From contig CAKQPS010000004.1 in the NCBI GenBank assembly GCA_934270475.1, positions 1-64,000 on the forward strand: a stretch of DNA of 64,000 nt. Direction: 5' to 3'. Below, piece after piece: positions 19,491-27,890 of the stretch; the stretch's first letter is position 1, and every line of letters begins with the position of its first letter. This DNA comes from an uncultured Alphaproteobacteria bacterium (GTDB taxonomy: Bacteria > Pseudomonadota > Alphaproteobacteria > RF32 > CAG-239). The position numbers and the translations under genes were made by a program. The notes below the pieces were generated by a model. That model searched no databases, was not told where the DNA came from, and worked only from the letters and a program-made list of their open reading frames with translations.

Positions 19491-20092
19491 CAGGCTTCAG
19501 CAGCCTCTTCTTTTTTCACAATACGGCGGCGGGTGATGGTGCGGCGATGCGGTTTTTCTGCCGTTTCTGCAACAGTTTCAGATGTTTCATTTTCTGCACC
19601 TTCCGATGTCGATTTTTCTGCCGGTGCGCTTTCCTTTGCAGCCACGTCAATCACCGTAAAGCTGCGGCGTTTTCTTGGTTTTTCAGCTGTTTTCACATTT
19701 TCTTCCGGCTGTGCTGCGGCTTCAGTTTCCACTAAATCTGTCTTAGGAGCCGGAGCATTTTCCTCTACCGGAGCATCTGTTTTAGTTTCAGAATTTTCTG
19801 AACTATTATTTTGTTGCTCCTGCTGAGAATTTTCTCGGTTTTGATTCTTGCGTTCATTGATTTCGGTTACAATTTTGCGATAGTGTTCTGCATATTGGCG
19901 GAAAACTTCCATTTGCACATAATCGCCGTTATTATGCGCTTCTTTTGCCAGTTCATTATATTTTTTAATCAAATCCAAAGCTGTGCCGCTTAATTTTCCG
20001 GCAGAGCTGACACTGTCAAATTTATAATTCAAAGAATATATTGTATTTCCGTTTCCGCGAAACTTGCTATTGTTGTTATTCAATTTTTTCAT
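19490..20092 (-). CDS. DUF4167-domain protein
   Basis: The 200-residue protein has the conserved N-terminal block of DUF4167: Asn-rich start, RGNGNTIYSLNYKFDS, then SGTALDLIKKYNELAKEA and a QMEVFRQYAEHYRK helix (residues ~15-80). A long disordered acidic/basic tail ends in Arg/Lys-rich patches (KPRKRR, RRTITRRR). This domain is characteristic of alphaproteobacteria and usually lies next to prmC, as here. The basic tail suggests RNA or ribosome contact, but its role is not established. It begins 100 bases downstream of prmC and heads the run of genes leading into the sugar operon. Length is near the low end for the family because the linker is short. Confidence 0.85.
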   Translation of the reverse strand: MKKLNNNNSKFRGNGNTIYSLNYKFDSVSSAGKLSGTALDLIKKYNELAKEAHNNGDYVQMEVFRQYAEHYRKIVTEINERKNQNRENSQQEQQNNSSENSETKTDAPVEENAPAPKTDLVETEAAAQPEENVKTAEKPRKRRSFTVIDVAAKESAPAEKSTSEGAENETSETVAETAEKPHRRTITRRRIVKKEEAAEA

Positions 20093-20194
20093 CTAAAAAC
20101 CATTCAAATAAACCGCATCGGCGGTAATATTATTAAAACTACATACGAACGAATAGAAAATGTCCGTTGTTCTTTGTATATCATTTTTTCAGGA

Positions 20195-21046
20195 TTATGC
20201 AACTTTTTTTTGCAAAATTACACAGCGTTCTATACCAGCTAAATCCGGCACGATTTTTTGCAAAGAAAGCTCTTTATTTTCAAACAATTCAGCAATTTTT
20301 TGAGCTTGTCCGGCTCCGGCTTCAATTAAAATATATCCTTTATTTTTTAACAATAAAGACGCCTGCTCGGCAATTTTTTCATAACTTTCATATCCGCTTT
20401 GCCCGCCGCTCAAAGCCTGCCACGGGTCAAATTCTTTTACTTCCGGCTCTAAAGCCGCAATATCATCTAGCGGAATATACGGCGGATTAGTCACAATCAA
20501 GTCAAACTGTTTAGAAAAATTGCTCAAAAAATCAGCGTCAAACCAACTGGCGTTAATAAATTTCAGCCTGTTGCCGACTTTCAGCATTTCCGCGTTTTGC
20601 TTTGCAACAGCCAATGCCTTTGCCGAAACATCGACAGCCATTCCCAGCACTTGAGGGCGTTCTGCTAAAATTGACTCAATAATACAGCCGCTGCCGGTTC
20701 CTAAATCTAAAATTTCAAAAGTTTGCTCCGCTGGCAGCAATTCCAGCGCCTGTTCCACTAAAATTTCAGTTTCAGGACGCGGAGAAAGCACATCTTCCGT
20801 GCTGATAAAGTCATATTTATAAAAACCTTTTTTCCCAATTATTTTATCCAAAGGACAATGCTGCAGCCGTTTACCAATCAATTTATGGATAAGTTCGGCT
20901 TCTTTTGCCGAAACTTTGCAGCCGCTATAAATTTCCGAAGGATTTTTTTGCAGAGCAAAAGCAAAAATTTCCCTTGCTTCCAAACGAGGGCTGCTGATTT
21001 TGGCTTGAGCCAGCTTGGCTACCGTTTCACTGAAAAAATCCGCCAT
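20195..21046 (-). CDS. prmC: Peptide chain release factor N5-glutamine methyltransferase
   Basis: The product is about 283 residues with start ATG at 21046, two bases past the rpoH stop. A longer frame to 21097 would run back through rpoH and is not used. The N-terminal helical domain (to ~75) recognises release factors. The Rossmann domain has the SAM motif DLGTGSGCI, and the catalytic NPPY (IVTNPPYIP) contacts the Gln. PrmC methylates the GGQ glutamine of RF1 and RF2 and so speeds termination. The gene sits between rpoH and DUF4167. prfA, its common neighbour, is not present here. Confidence 0.93.
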   Translation of the reverse strand: MADFFSETVAKLAQAKISSPRLEAREIFAFALQKNPSEIYSGCKVSAKEAELIHKLIGKRLQHCPLDKIIGKKGFYKYDFISTEDVLSPRPETEILVEQALELLPAEQTFEILDLGTGSGCIIESILAERPQVLGMAVDVSAKALAVAKQNAEMLKVGNRLKFINASWFDADFLSNFSKQFDLIVTNPPYIPLDDIAALEPEVKEFDPWQALSGGQSGYESYEKIAEQASLLLKNKGYILIEAGAGQAQKIAELFENKELSLQKIVPDLAGIERCVILQKKVA

Positions 21047-21047
21047 T

Positions 21048-21965
21048 TTAAGCCGCCGTCGACATTGCCGCCTTGACTTCTGCTGACAGCTTTTCAAAAG
21101 CTTTCTTTTCTATTTGACGCACCCGCTCGCGGCTGATATTAAACTTTGCACCAATATCTTCAAGCGTTTGCGGAGCATCTGTCAGCATACGGTTTTTCAC
21201 AATATATTGTTCGCGCTCATTTAGCTTAGACAAGCATTTAAGCAAAATTTTCCGGCGGACTTCCGTTTCTTGTTTTTGCTCCAAACGCTTTTCAATATTC
21301 TGAGTTTTATCCGCCAGCAAATCAATTTTTTCAACCGGCTCATCATCATTGTTATGCGCCGCCGTATTCAGCGAAGTATCGCCGCCGATACGCTGGTTCA
21401 TTTCAATAACATCTTTTTCATCTACCACCAGCTCTTGCGCAATTTGCTTAACCACCGACGGTTCCAGCTCTTTATTTTCATAAATTCCCAAACGAGCCTT
21501 TATGCGTCCCAAGTTATAGAACAGTTTTTTCTGCGCCGCCACCGTACCTATTTTCACAAGCGACCACGAACGCAACACAAAATCGTTCAAAGCAGCTTTA
21601 ATCCACAAAATCGCATACGTTGACAGCCGCACGTTTTTATTTATATCAAACTTTTTCACCGCCTGCATAAGCCCAATGTTTGCTTCAGAAATCAAATCAG
21701 ACGTCGGCAAGCCATAGCGCCGGTAAGTCAAAGCAATTTTAACCGCCAAGCGCAGATGAGAGGTAATAAGTTTTTGCGCTGCCGCCAAATTGCCTTTTTC
21801 CTTAAACTCCAGCAGCAAACGGTTTTCTTCTTCCTCGCTTAAAACCGGAAATTTGCGGATTTCTTCCAAATACGCGTGCAGCCCGTTTTCTTCCGAAAGG
21901 ATTGGCAGGTTGCTTTTCGGTTCATATACGACTAGATTTTTGTGCTCGTTTTCGCTCAATTTCAT
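21048..21965 (-). CDS. rpoH: RNA polymerase sigma-32 factor
   Basis: The product is about 305 residues. Region 2 contains NLAAAQKLITSHLRLAVKIA and SEANIGLMQAVKKFD with the core-binding and -10 helices. The RpoH box lies between regions 2 and 3 (SLVKIGTVAAQKKLFYNL). Region 4 ends in LEDIGAKFNISRERVRQIE, the -35-binding helix-turn-helix. It directs heat-shock transcription. The start is taken as the ATG at 21965, which overlaps the upstream stop (TGATG). TTG and GTG codons at 21971 and 21968 are in frame but weaker. Alphaproteobacteria often have several RpoH paralogues, so this could be one of a set. HtpG, a typical heat-shock protein, is also encoded in the window. Confidence 0.92.
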   Translation of the reverse strand: MKLSENEHKNLVVYEPKSNLPILSEENGLHAYLEEIRKFPVLSEEEENRLLLEFKEKGNLAAAQKLITSHLRLAVKIALTYRRYGLPTSDLISEANIGLMQAVKKFDINKNVRLSTYAILWIKAALNDFVLRSWSLVKIGTVAAQKKLFYNLGRIKARLGIYENKELEPSVVKQIAQELVVDEKDVIEMNQRIGGDTSLNTAAHNNDDEPVEKIDLLADKTQNIEKRLEQKQETEVRRKILLKCLSKLNEREQYIVKNRMLTDAPQTLEDIGAKFNISRERVRQIEKKAFEKLSAEVKAAMSTAA

Positions 21966-22603
21966 CACCAATTATAAATAAATGAAGCATCGTCAAGCCT
22001 ATCAGTAGAAACAACTAAATTTGCCACCACCACTTTGTAATAGTTCAAATACGGATAAATTAAAATATACAAAGTCTTGAACTTTTCCGCCTCATTTGTG
22101 TTTTTGCTGACGCAGATATGTTTAATTTCTCTTTTTTGATTTATACGCAAAAAAGCCGCAGCCGATGCCGCTTCATAATATTTTTTGCCATCTATTTTTT
22201 CAGATGAAACATCTTCAAAATCCGCCAAATTGCGCACCATCAAAATACGATGCCGCCGTTCTGCCACCGAATAAGCCGACGTTTGATTCAAGCTGTTCAT
22301 AATAAAACTTTCAACCTGTTTTTTCAGTTTTGGAGAATCACACGGCAAATCCGGCTGTTTTAGCTCATCATCAATATAATCTAAATCAGAACTGTTTTCC
22401 TGCTGCCGTTCAATTTCTGACATCTGCATTTCAAGTTCATTGATGTTTGTATCGGCATTAAACACATCATCTTCAGGTTTAAGTTCAACCATGGGAACTT
22501 TACCCCCTGATTTTTCGACAAACTGTGGTTCATCTGCCAAACAAACTTTACCGGCTGTCCAAAGCAGCGCAGACATCAGAAATACGAACAGGCTTTTTTT
22601 CAT
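21965..22603 (-). CDS. Exported hypothetical protein, 212 aa
   Basis: A signal peptide (MKKSLFVFLMSALLWTAG...LADE) shows export. The mature part has an acidic, low-complexity stretch (residues ~40-85), then a conserved-looking domain with a Cys pair candidate (PCDSP and HICVSK) and YAAS/YYKVVVANLVV strands. I do not recognise the family. It lies between asnS and rpoH, 9 bases after asnS, and its stop overlaps the rpoH start, so it is probably cotranscribed with both. A periplasmic role is likely. Confidence 0.75.
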   Translation of the reverse strand: MKKSLFVFLMSALLWTAGKVCLADEPQFVEKSGGKVPMVELKPEDDVFNADTNINELEMQMSEIERQQENSSDLDYIDDELKQPDLPCDSPKLKKQVESFIMNSLNQTSAYSVAERRHRILMVRNLADFEDVSSEKIDGKKYYEAASAAAFLRINQKREIKHICVSKNTNEAEKFKTLYILIYPYLNYYKVVVANLVVSTDRLDDASFIYNW

Positions 22604-22612
22604 TTTAATCCT

Positions 22613-24001
22613 TTAGAAATTGATAGATTTCGGAGTACGCGGGAACGGAATTGTATCGCGAATATTGGCAATACCGGTTACCAGCATCATCATACGCTCA
22701 AAGCCCAAACCGAAACCGGCGTGCGGCACGCTTCCGTATTTGCGAGAATCTAAGTACCATGAATAATTTTCAATATCCATACCCAGTTCTTTAATACGGG
22801 AAACCAAAACATCATAACGGTCTTCACGCTGCGAACCGCCAATAAGCTCACCGATTCTCGGAACCAAAACGTCCATAGCGGCAACGGTTTTACCATCTTC
22901 GTTCAAGCGCATATAAAATGCTTTAATTTCTTTTGGATAATCGCGCACAATCACCGGACGCTTAAAGTGCTCTTCTGCCAAAAATCTTTCGTGTTCGGTC
23001 TGCAAATCAATGCCGTATTCCGGTTCATATTCAAACTTGCGACCAGATTTTTTCATAATTTCAATTGCTTCGCTATATGTAATGCGTGCAAAGCCGTTTT
23101 CTACAATGTTTGACAGTGTAGATTTCAATGTAGGGTCAACAAATTTTTCAAACAAATCCAAATCATCGGCGCAGTTTTCCATAATGTCTTTAACGCAATA
23201 GCGCACCATATCTTCTGCCAAATCCATATCATCGGTCAAATCGGCAAACGCCATTTCCGGCTCAATCATCCAAAATTCGGCGGCATGGCGCTGTGTGTTG
23301 GAATTTTCGGCGCGGAAAGTCGGACCAAATGTATAAATATCGCCCAAAGCGCAGGCAAACATTTCGCCGTTTAATTGACCGGAAACCGTCAAACGGGCTT
23401 CTTTACCAAAAAAGTCTTTGCTGTAATCAATTTCTCCGTTCGGCTGTTTAGGCGGATTCTTCATATCCAAAGTCGTAACCTGAAACATCTCGCCGGCGCC
23501 TTCGCAGTCGGAAGCCGTAATCAGCGGAGTGTGCACATAGGCAAACCCGCGGCTTTGGAAAAAATTATGTATAGCATATGACAAGCGGGAGCGAACGCGA
23601 AAAGCGGCGCCGTATTTATTGGTGCGCGGGCGCAAATGCGCAATTGTACGCAAAAATTCATCGCTCATGCCTTTTTTCTGCAGCGGATAATCATCAGGAG
23701 CAATGCTGTAAATTGTCACTTCTTTAGCAGCCACTTCATATTTTTGCTTGCCGCCTGCAGATTCCACCAATGCACCTTTAATTGCCACCGAAGAACCTGT
23801 TGTCAGTTTTTTAACATCATTATAATTAGAAAGGGTATTATTGGCGATAACCTGAATATTTTTCAGGCAAGAGCCGTCATTAACTTCTACAAAAGAAAAA
23901 TCTTTAGAATCGCGTTTTGTTTTGACCCAGCCTTTGAGCAATACTTCATCCAAAGTTGTCTCAGAGGCGAGCAGTTGTTTGATTTTAGTTCTTTTTAACA
24001 T
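22613..24001 (-). CDS. asnS: Asparaginyl-tRNA synthetase
   Basis: The 462-residue product is the usual size of bacterial AsnRS. The N-terminal OB-fold anticodon-binding domain covers residues ~15-110 (LKGWVKTKRDSKDFSFVEVNDGS). The class II catalytic domain shows motif 2 (FRAENSNTQRHAAEFWMIEPE) and motif 3 (GFGLGFERMMM), ending with the family-typical IPFPRTPKSINF. It charges tRNA-Asn with asparagine in the cytosol. It leads the minus-strand gene run toward rpoH, and the divergent lipoprotein gene starts 128 bases away. Confidence 0.96.
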   Translation of the reverse strand: MLKRTKIKQLLASETTLDEVLLKGWVKTKRDSKDFSFVEVNDGSCLKNIQVIANNTLSNYNDVKKLTTGSSVAIKGALVESAGGKQKYEVAAKEVTIYSIAPDDYPLQKKGMSDEFLRTIAHLRPRTNKYGAAFRVRSRLSYAIHNFFQSRGFAYVHTPLITASDCEGAGEMFQVTTLDMKNPPKQPNGEIDYSKDFFGKEARLTVSGQLNGEMFACALGDIYTFGPTFRAENSNTQRHAAEFWMIEPEMAFADLTDDMDLAEDMVRYCVKDIMENCADDLDLFEKFVDPTLKSTLSNIVENGFARITYSEAIEIMKKSGRKFEYEPEYGIDLQTEHERFLAEEHFKRPVIVRDYPKEIKAFYMRLNEDGKTVAAMDVLVPRIGELIGGSQREDRYDVLVSRIKELGMDIENYSWYLDSRKYGSVPHAGFGLGFERMMMLVTGIANIRDTIPFPRTPKSINF

Positions 24002-24071
24002 TTTACCCTCTAATTAAATAAATTTACAAAATCTTTTGCACTATATAACATTCATCTTTAATTGTCCAGTC

Positions 24072-24099
24072 TTGACAAATGTTTTCATATAGATAATTA
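24072..24099 (+). promoter_or_regulatory. Probable promoter of the glycine-zipper lipoprotein gene
   Basis: TTGACA at 24072-24077 is followed after about 16 bases by TAATTA near 24094. The -35 is perfect but the -10 is weak. The following AATTTAGGAG supplies a ribosome site before the ATG at 24129. Confidence 0.4.
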
Positions 24100-24128
24100 T
24101 GTAGGAAGTTTAATTTAGGAGAATCAAG

Positions 24129-24581
24129 ATGACAAATAAATTATCAATTTTATTACCTGCTTTGTTGGCAATTGCCGCTTGCGCCCCTAGTATCGGCAGC
24201 AATGACTACGGATATTCCTCTGTTGGACAAGCCAGCAGTGCTTTCCCTTGCACAGTTTTATCCGTGCGTTCGGTTAATGTAAACAGCAGCGGCGGAACCG
24301 GCACTGTTTTGGGCGGTGTTGCCGGCGGTGTGGCTGGTTCCACCATCGGTCACGGCAAAAGTGCGTCCATTTTAGGCGCTATCGGAGGTGCGGCTGCAGG
24401 TGCTTTGGTCGGCAATGCGGCAGAAAAAGGCATTATGTCGCAAGGCGGTTATGAATATGTGGTTAGAACCGACAGCGGTCAAACCTACAGCGTAACCCAA
24501 GGCACGGATAATTTGATTGCCGCCGGTCAAAGATGTATGCTGATTAACGGCAACCCTTCAAGAATTATCCCATATTATTGA
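24129..24581 (+). CDS. Glycine-zipper outer-membrane lipoprotein (SlyB/17-kDa antigen-like)
   Basis: The 150-residue protein has a lipoprotein signal ending in LLAIAAC, so Cys18 would be lipidated. The mature part has a glycine-zipper two-helix hairpin (GTVLGGVAGGVAGSTIGHG...ILGAIGGAAAGALVGNAAEKG, residues ~58-100). A C-terminal beta-rich domain with YEYVVRTDSGQTYSVTQG follows. This is the layout of SlyB/Rickettsia 17-kDa surface-antigen proteins of the outer membrane. The gene is monocistronic, with its own promoter-like site and terminator, and is convergent with nothing nearby. Function in the family is membrane integrity; details are uncertain. Confidence 0.88.
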   Translation: MTNKLSILLPALLAIAACAPSIGSNDYGYSSVGQASSAFPCTVLSVRSVNVNSSGGTGTVLGGVAGGVAGSTIGHGKSASILGAIGGAAAGALVGNAAEKGIMSQGGYEYVVRTDSGQTYSVTQGTDNLIAAGQRCMLINGNPSRIIPYY

Positions 24582-24615
24582 TAATTTTTGCAAAAAAGTG
24601 TTGCGAAACAAAAAT

Positions 24616-24640
24616 AATCGGTTAATATACCGATTGTTTT
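24616..24640 (+). terminator. Intrinsic terminator after the lipoprotein gene
   Basis: AATCGGT and ACCGATT form a perfect seven-base stem around a six-base loop, followed by GTTTT. It ends at the base before tRNA-Ser starts. Confidence 0.7.
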
Positions 24641-24731
24641 GGATAGATGGCCGAGTGGCCTAAGGCGCACGATTGGAAATCGTGTATACCTCTAAAGGGT
24701 ATCGAGGGTTCGAATCCCTCTCTATCCGCCA
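24641..24731 (+). tRNA. tRNA-Ser (anticodon GGA)
   Basis: The acceptor stem GGATAGA pairs with TCTATCC, discriminator G is at 24728, and an encoded CCA ends at 24731. The anticodon stem CACGA/TCGTG encloses TTGGAAA, giving GGA (codons UCU and UCC). The long variable arm (ATACCTCTAAAGGGTAT) is typical of a class II serine tRNA. The T arm is GAGGGTTCGAATCCCTC. Confidence 0.96.
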
Positions 24732-24772
24732 ATAGCAAAAAAGCTCGTCTTTAGACGGGCTTTTTTGCTATT
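24731..24772. terminator. Large palindromic terminator, bidirectional, copy 1
   Basis: AATAGCAAAAAAGC...GCTTTTTTGCTATT is a near-perfect palindrome around CGTCTTTAGACG. It can terminate tRNA-Ser on the plus strand and transcription entering from the right. Similar hairpins recur at 24901-24928 and 25062-25088. Confidence 0.75.
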
Positions 24773-25125
24773 CCGGCGGGTAAGGGTTTTGAACCCGAAA
24801 AAGAGGGTTCGACTAGGACGAGAGGCGGACGCAAGTACGCCGGTAAGGCTTTGCCGAGCGAGGACGCAGCGGCGAAGCGATAGCGCAGCCAATCCCTATC
24901 AAAAGCTCGTCTTTAGACGGGCTTTTTTGCTATTCCGGCGGGTAAGGGATTTGAACCCGAAAAGATGGTTCGACCAGGACGAGAGGCGGACGCAAGTACG
25001 CCGGTGAGGCAAAGCCGAGCGAGGACGCAGCGGCGAAGCGACAGCGCAGCCAATCCCTCTCAAAGCTCGTCTTTAGACGGGCTTTTTTGCTATTTCGGCG
25101 GGTAAGGGATTTGAACCCGAAGAGA
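24735..25125. repeat. Tandem block after tRNA-Ser: about 2.4 units of 160-162 bp
   Basis: Units begin with the terminator hairpin AGCTCGTCTTTAGACGGGC at 24742, 24904 and 25064. Each then carries GGCGGGTAAGGG-TTGAACCC, whose reverse complement resembles a tRNA T arm plus acceptor 3' strand (GGGTTCAAATCCCTTACCCGCC). A GC-rich stretch (GAGGCGGACGCAAGTACGCC, CGAGGACGCAGCGGCGAAGC) follows, and the unit ends in AATCCCTCTC-like bases echoing the tRNA-Ser 3' end. The third unit is cut after the T-arm-like part. The block has no gene, and the frame running through it on the plus strand is not coding. Confidence 0.75.
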
Positions 25126-25200
25126 TTTTTCCCTGCTTAGTCTAGCCTGTTTTTAAGCACACCTAACCGAATTTTCAGCTAGACTTTAGGCGGTGCGCCG
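25086..25200 (-). ncRNA. Candidate RNA with H-type pseudoknot and tRNA-like 3' end (tmRNA acceptor-like)
   Basis: GTCTAGC (25140-25146) pairs with GCTAGAC (25178-25184), and GCACACCTAA (25157-25166) pairs with TTAGGCGGTGC (25186-25196). The two stems interlock as an H-type pseudoknot. On the minus strand this is followed by GGGTTCAAATCCC (a T-arm-like hairpin), TTACCCGCC and then the bidirectional terminator. The order matches the 3' acceptor piece of a tmRNA, which is split in alphaproteobacteria. I could not find the matching 5' GGCGGGT strand or a tag sequence, so it may be a remnant or something else. Confidence 0.35.
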
Positions 25201-25260
25201 GTTTTATCGTCTCTAATAAAAATTATATCTTTTATATCAATTCAGCAAAAGGAGGAAACC

Positions 25261-25452
25261 ATGAAAACACATACCTTTGCCAACGTTATAATTCATGATT
25301 TGTCATCAACCGAGCATTTGCACGGAGGCTTTGAGAACAGCCGCAATATTATCAGCCAAATAGTCGATGATTGGGATAAAAATATCTACACCATACCGCA
25401 TAAGGCTTTGCAGTTTCACCATGAAGAGCCACAGAAATATTTAAGCATGTAA
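25261..25452 (+). CDS. Small hypothetical protein, 63 aa
   Basis: A very strong ribosome site (AAAGGAGGAAACC) lies directly before the ATG, so this short frame is likely translated. The product is acidic and His-rich (seven His residues) without a signal peptide or membrane segment. It matches no family I know. About 130 bases separate it from the next small gene. Confidence 0.6.
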   Translation: MKTHTFANVIIHDLSSTEHLHGGFENSRNIISQIVDDWDKNIYTIPHKALQFHHEEPQKYLSM

Positions 25453-25585
25453 AAAAAATCACCCTGCCCGACTCCTTGGTTTTCAGGTTAAGACTTTGTC
25501 AAGATAGACGATGTTTTATGTTTAAAACTTTTTTAACCATTATTAAGTTTTTGTTATCGCAATTATTTTAGAACGAGGTGAAAAA

Positions 25586-25858
25586 ATGAATACAACAACA
25601 CAAAATCAAAAATCTGAGCTGAAAAATTATCTTTATTTTGCCGGCACAATTTATGATAGCTTTGAGGCGTTGGAAGAAGTTTTAGGCAAACTTAAATTGG
25701 AACGTCCGCTGTTTTTGCTTTACGCCGCCAAAAAGGCATACGCTGAAGAAGTTTTTGCCGCAGCTGGCGAAAAAACGGAAAAATCTGAAGATATAATGCG
25801 GCTACCGCAATCGCAAATCAAACTGGACGCCTGCCGCTATCCACAGCAATTACAGTAA
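25586..25858 (+). CDS. Small hypothetical protein, 90 aa
   Basis: A ribosome site (CGAGGTGAAAAA) precedes the ATG. The product has two likely helices (FEALEEVLGKLKL and LLYAAKKAYAEEVFAAAGE) and no export signal. It lies 69 bases upstream of deoB and may share its transcript. Family unknown. Confidence 0.6.
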   Translation: MNTTTQNQKSELKNYLYFAGTIYDSFEALEEVLGKLKLERPLFLLYAAKKAYAEEVFAAAGEKTEKSEDIMRLPQSQIKLDACRYPQQLQ

Positions 25859-25927
25859 ATTCACTATTGAAATTTTACAAAACTATGCCATTATATCTCT
25901 AACAAAATCACTTGAAGGAGATATAAA

Positions 25928-27124
25928 ATGAGCGGCAAAGTAATTATCTTGATGATGGACTCTTTTGGAATTGGCGGTGCGCCTGACGCAGCCGCTTTTT
26001 CTAATACCGGAGCAAACACATTTGCGCATATTGCTCAAAAACAAGGCAAATTGGAAGTGCCTAATTTGGCTTATTTAGGCTTGCAGCAAGCCGGATTTGA
26101 AGCCAGCGGCGACAAAGCGGATTTGCATTGCCAAAACAAGCCGGCATTTGCAATCGGGCATAAGTTCGGTCACGCCAAAGAAATCAGCAAAGGCAAGGAT
26201 ACAACTTCCGGACATTGGGAAATGGCTGGAACTCCGGTGCTGTTTGACTGGGGCTATTTTAAGCCTGATTATCCGTCTTTTCCGTCGGAATTGATTGCGG
26301 AAATCTGCGCTAAAGGCGGTATTGACGGCATATTGGGCAATAAAGCTGCGTCCGGCACGGTTATTATAGAAGAACTGGGCGAAGAACACCTGAAAACCGG
26401 CAAACCGATTTTTTACACCTCTGCCGACAGCGTGCTGCAAATTGCCTGCCATGAAGAACATTTTGGGCTGGAACGTCTGTATAAACTCTGCGAAGTTGCT
26501 TTTGAAGCGGCAAAGCCGTATAATATCGCCCGCATTATCGCCCGTCCATTTGTCGGCGAGCATAAAGGCGAATTTACCCGCACTAAAAACCGCCACGACT
26601 ATTCTGTTACACCGCCGGAAGTCACGATTTTAAATAAAGCGGCAAATGCCGGACATGAGGTTATTTCGGTTGGTAAAATCCGTGATATTTACGCCGGTTC
26701 GGGAATTACGCAAGCCTATAAAGCCAGCGGCTTGGAAGAGCTTTGGAACGTGACGCTGGAACAGGTTAAAAAAGCGCCGCATGATGCTATTGTTTTCACA
26801 AATTTTGTGGATTTTGACATGGTCTACGGACATCGCCGCGACGTTGCAGGCTATGCGCACGGATTGGAATATTTTGACTCTCGTCTGCCGGATTTGCTGC
26901 CGCTGCTTAATGATGACGATATTGTCTTTATTACCGCCGATCACGGCTGCGACCCCACCTATGCCGGAACCGACCACACGCGCGAGCAAGTGCCGGTTTT
27001 GATGTTTGGCAAAAAAGTACAGACCCAAAACATTGGGCAGCGCAAAACTTATGCCGATATTGCTCAGACAATCAGCACTTTTTACGGACTTGAACCGATG
27101 AAATACGGAGAAAGCTTTTTATGA
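25928..27124 (+). CDS. deoB: Phosphopentomutase
   Basis: The 398-residue product has the usual DeoB length. The alkaline-phosphatase-fold metal site begins with LMMDSFGIGGAPDA and closes with FITADHGCDPT and TDHTREQVP. The GKDTTSGHWEMAG stretch carries the phosphorylated Thr. A cap domain lies in between. DeoB interconverts ribose or deoxyribose 1- and 5-phosphates in nucleoside salvage. An AAGGAGATATAAA ribosome site precedes the ATG. The next gene overlaps its stop by four bases, so deoB and pgeF are coupled. Confidence 0.95.
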   Translation: MSGKVIILMMDSFGIGGAPDAAAFSNTGANTFAHIAQKQGKLEVPNLAYLGLQQAGFEASGDKADLHCQNKPAFAIGHKFGHAKEISKGKDTTSGHWEMAGTPVLFDWGYFKPDYPSFPSELIAEICAKGGIDGILGNKAASGTVIIEELGEEHLKTGKPIFYTSADSVLQIACHEEHFGLERLYKLCEVAFEAAKPYNIARIIARPFVGEHKGEFTRTKNRHDYSVTPPEVTILNKAANAGHEVISVGKIRDIYAGSGITQAYKASGLEELWNVTLEQVKKAPHDAIVFTNFVDFDMVYGHRRDVAGYAHGLEYFDSRLPDLLPLLNDDDIVFITADHGCDPTYAGTDHTREQVPVLMFGKKVQTQNIGQRKTYADIAQTISTFYGLEPMKYGESFL

Positions 27125-27882
27125 GTTGGCGAGCTTCTAATTTGATTGCCGCAAAGCATTGCTTTTTTGGTGCTGAAGGCGGTGTGTCGCAAGGCAAATA
27201 CGCTTCGCTGAACACAAACTACAACAGCCAAGATGCCAAAGTTGCGGTGCGTCAGAATTTTGAGATTATCACCGCGCATTTTCATAAAAATTATGAGGAT
27301 ATGTTTACGCTGAATCAAGGTGTTTCCAATACGGTGGTAGAAGCAAACCTACCGCAGCAATTTACGATTACGGCGGACGGAGCTGTCACGACCAATCCCC
27401 ATATTTTGCTGGGTATAAAAACCGCCGACTGCGCGCCGGTGCTGCTGGCAGATTATAAGCACGGAATTATCGGCGCGGCGCATGCCGGCTGGCGCGGAGC
27501 TTATCGCGGAGTGGTGGAAAACACCGTGGCTTTAATGCTGCGTAAGGGAGCAGAACTGAAAGATATTGCCGCCGCAATCGGACCATGCATGCAGCAGGCT
27601 TCGTTTGAGGTGCAGAATGATATGCGGACGACGCTGCTCAAAGAAAATTCCGCTAATGTAAAATATTTTGCCGCCGGAAAAGACTGTAAACATTTTTATT
27701 TTGATTTGAGCGGTTACTTAGAAGATAAAATCCATAATTTTGGGATTGACAATGTCGTTAATTCGCATATAGATACATATCCGGCGCAAAACGGCTATTT
27801 CAGCTACCGCCGCAACACGCATCTCGGTTTGATTAGTCAGCCGAAAGACTACCCGACCCAATATTCATTTATTTGTTTATAG
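27121..27882 (+). CDS. pgeF: Peptidoglycan editing factor (YfiH/PgeF family)
   Basis: The 253-residue protein shows the family core: LGIKTADCAPVLL (metal-binding Cys), AAHAGWRGAYRGVVENTV (His site), and IGPCMQQASFEV. The fold is the DUF152/laccase-domain. PgeF removes wrongly incorporated residues such as L-Ser from UDP-MurNAc precursors, and homologues also oxidise or deaminate purine nucleosides. The start overlaps the deoB stop (ATGA), and the following amidase gene begins 8 bases after its TAG, so the trio mixes nucleoside salvage and wall maintenance. Confidence 0.9.
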   Translation: MSWRASNLIAAKHCFFGAEGGVSQGKYASLNTNYNSQDAKVAVRQNFEIITAHFHKNYEDMFTLNQGVSNTVVEANLPQQFTITADGAVTTNPHILLGIKTADCAPVLLADYKHGIIGAAHAGWRGAYRGVVENTVALMLRKGAELKDIAAAIGPCMQQASFEVQNDMRTTLLKENSANVKYFAAGKDCKHFYFDLSGYLEDKIHNFGIDNVVNSHIDTYPAQNGYFSYRRNTHLGLISQPKDYPTQYSFICL

Positions 27883-27890
27883 AGGAAGAA

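Noticed and set aside
24765..25007. Plus-strand 80-codon frame in the tandem block
   Set aside because: Arg-rich translation of a non-coding repeat; repeats itself only because the DNA does.
27082..27318. Minus-strand frame over the deoB/pgeF junction
   Set aside because: Shadow of two well-supported plus-strand genes.
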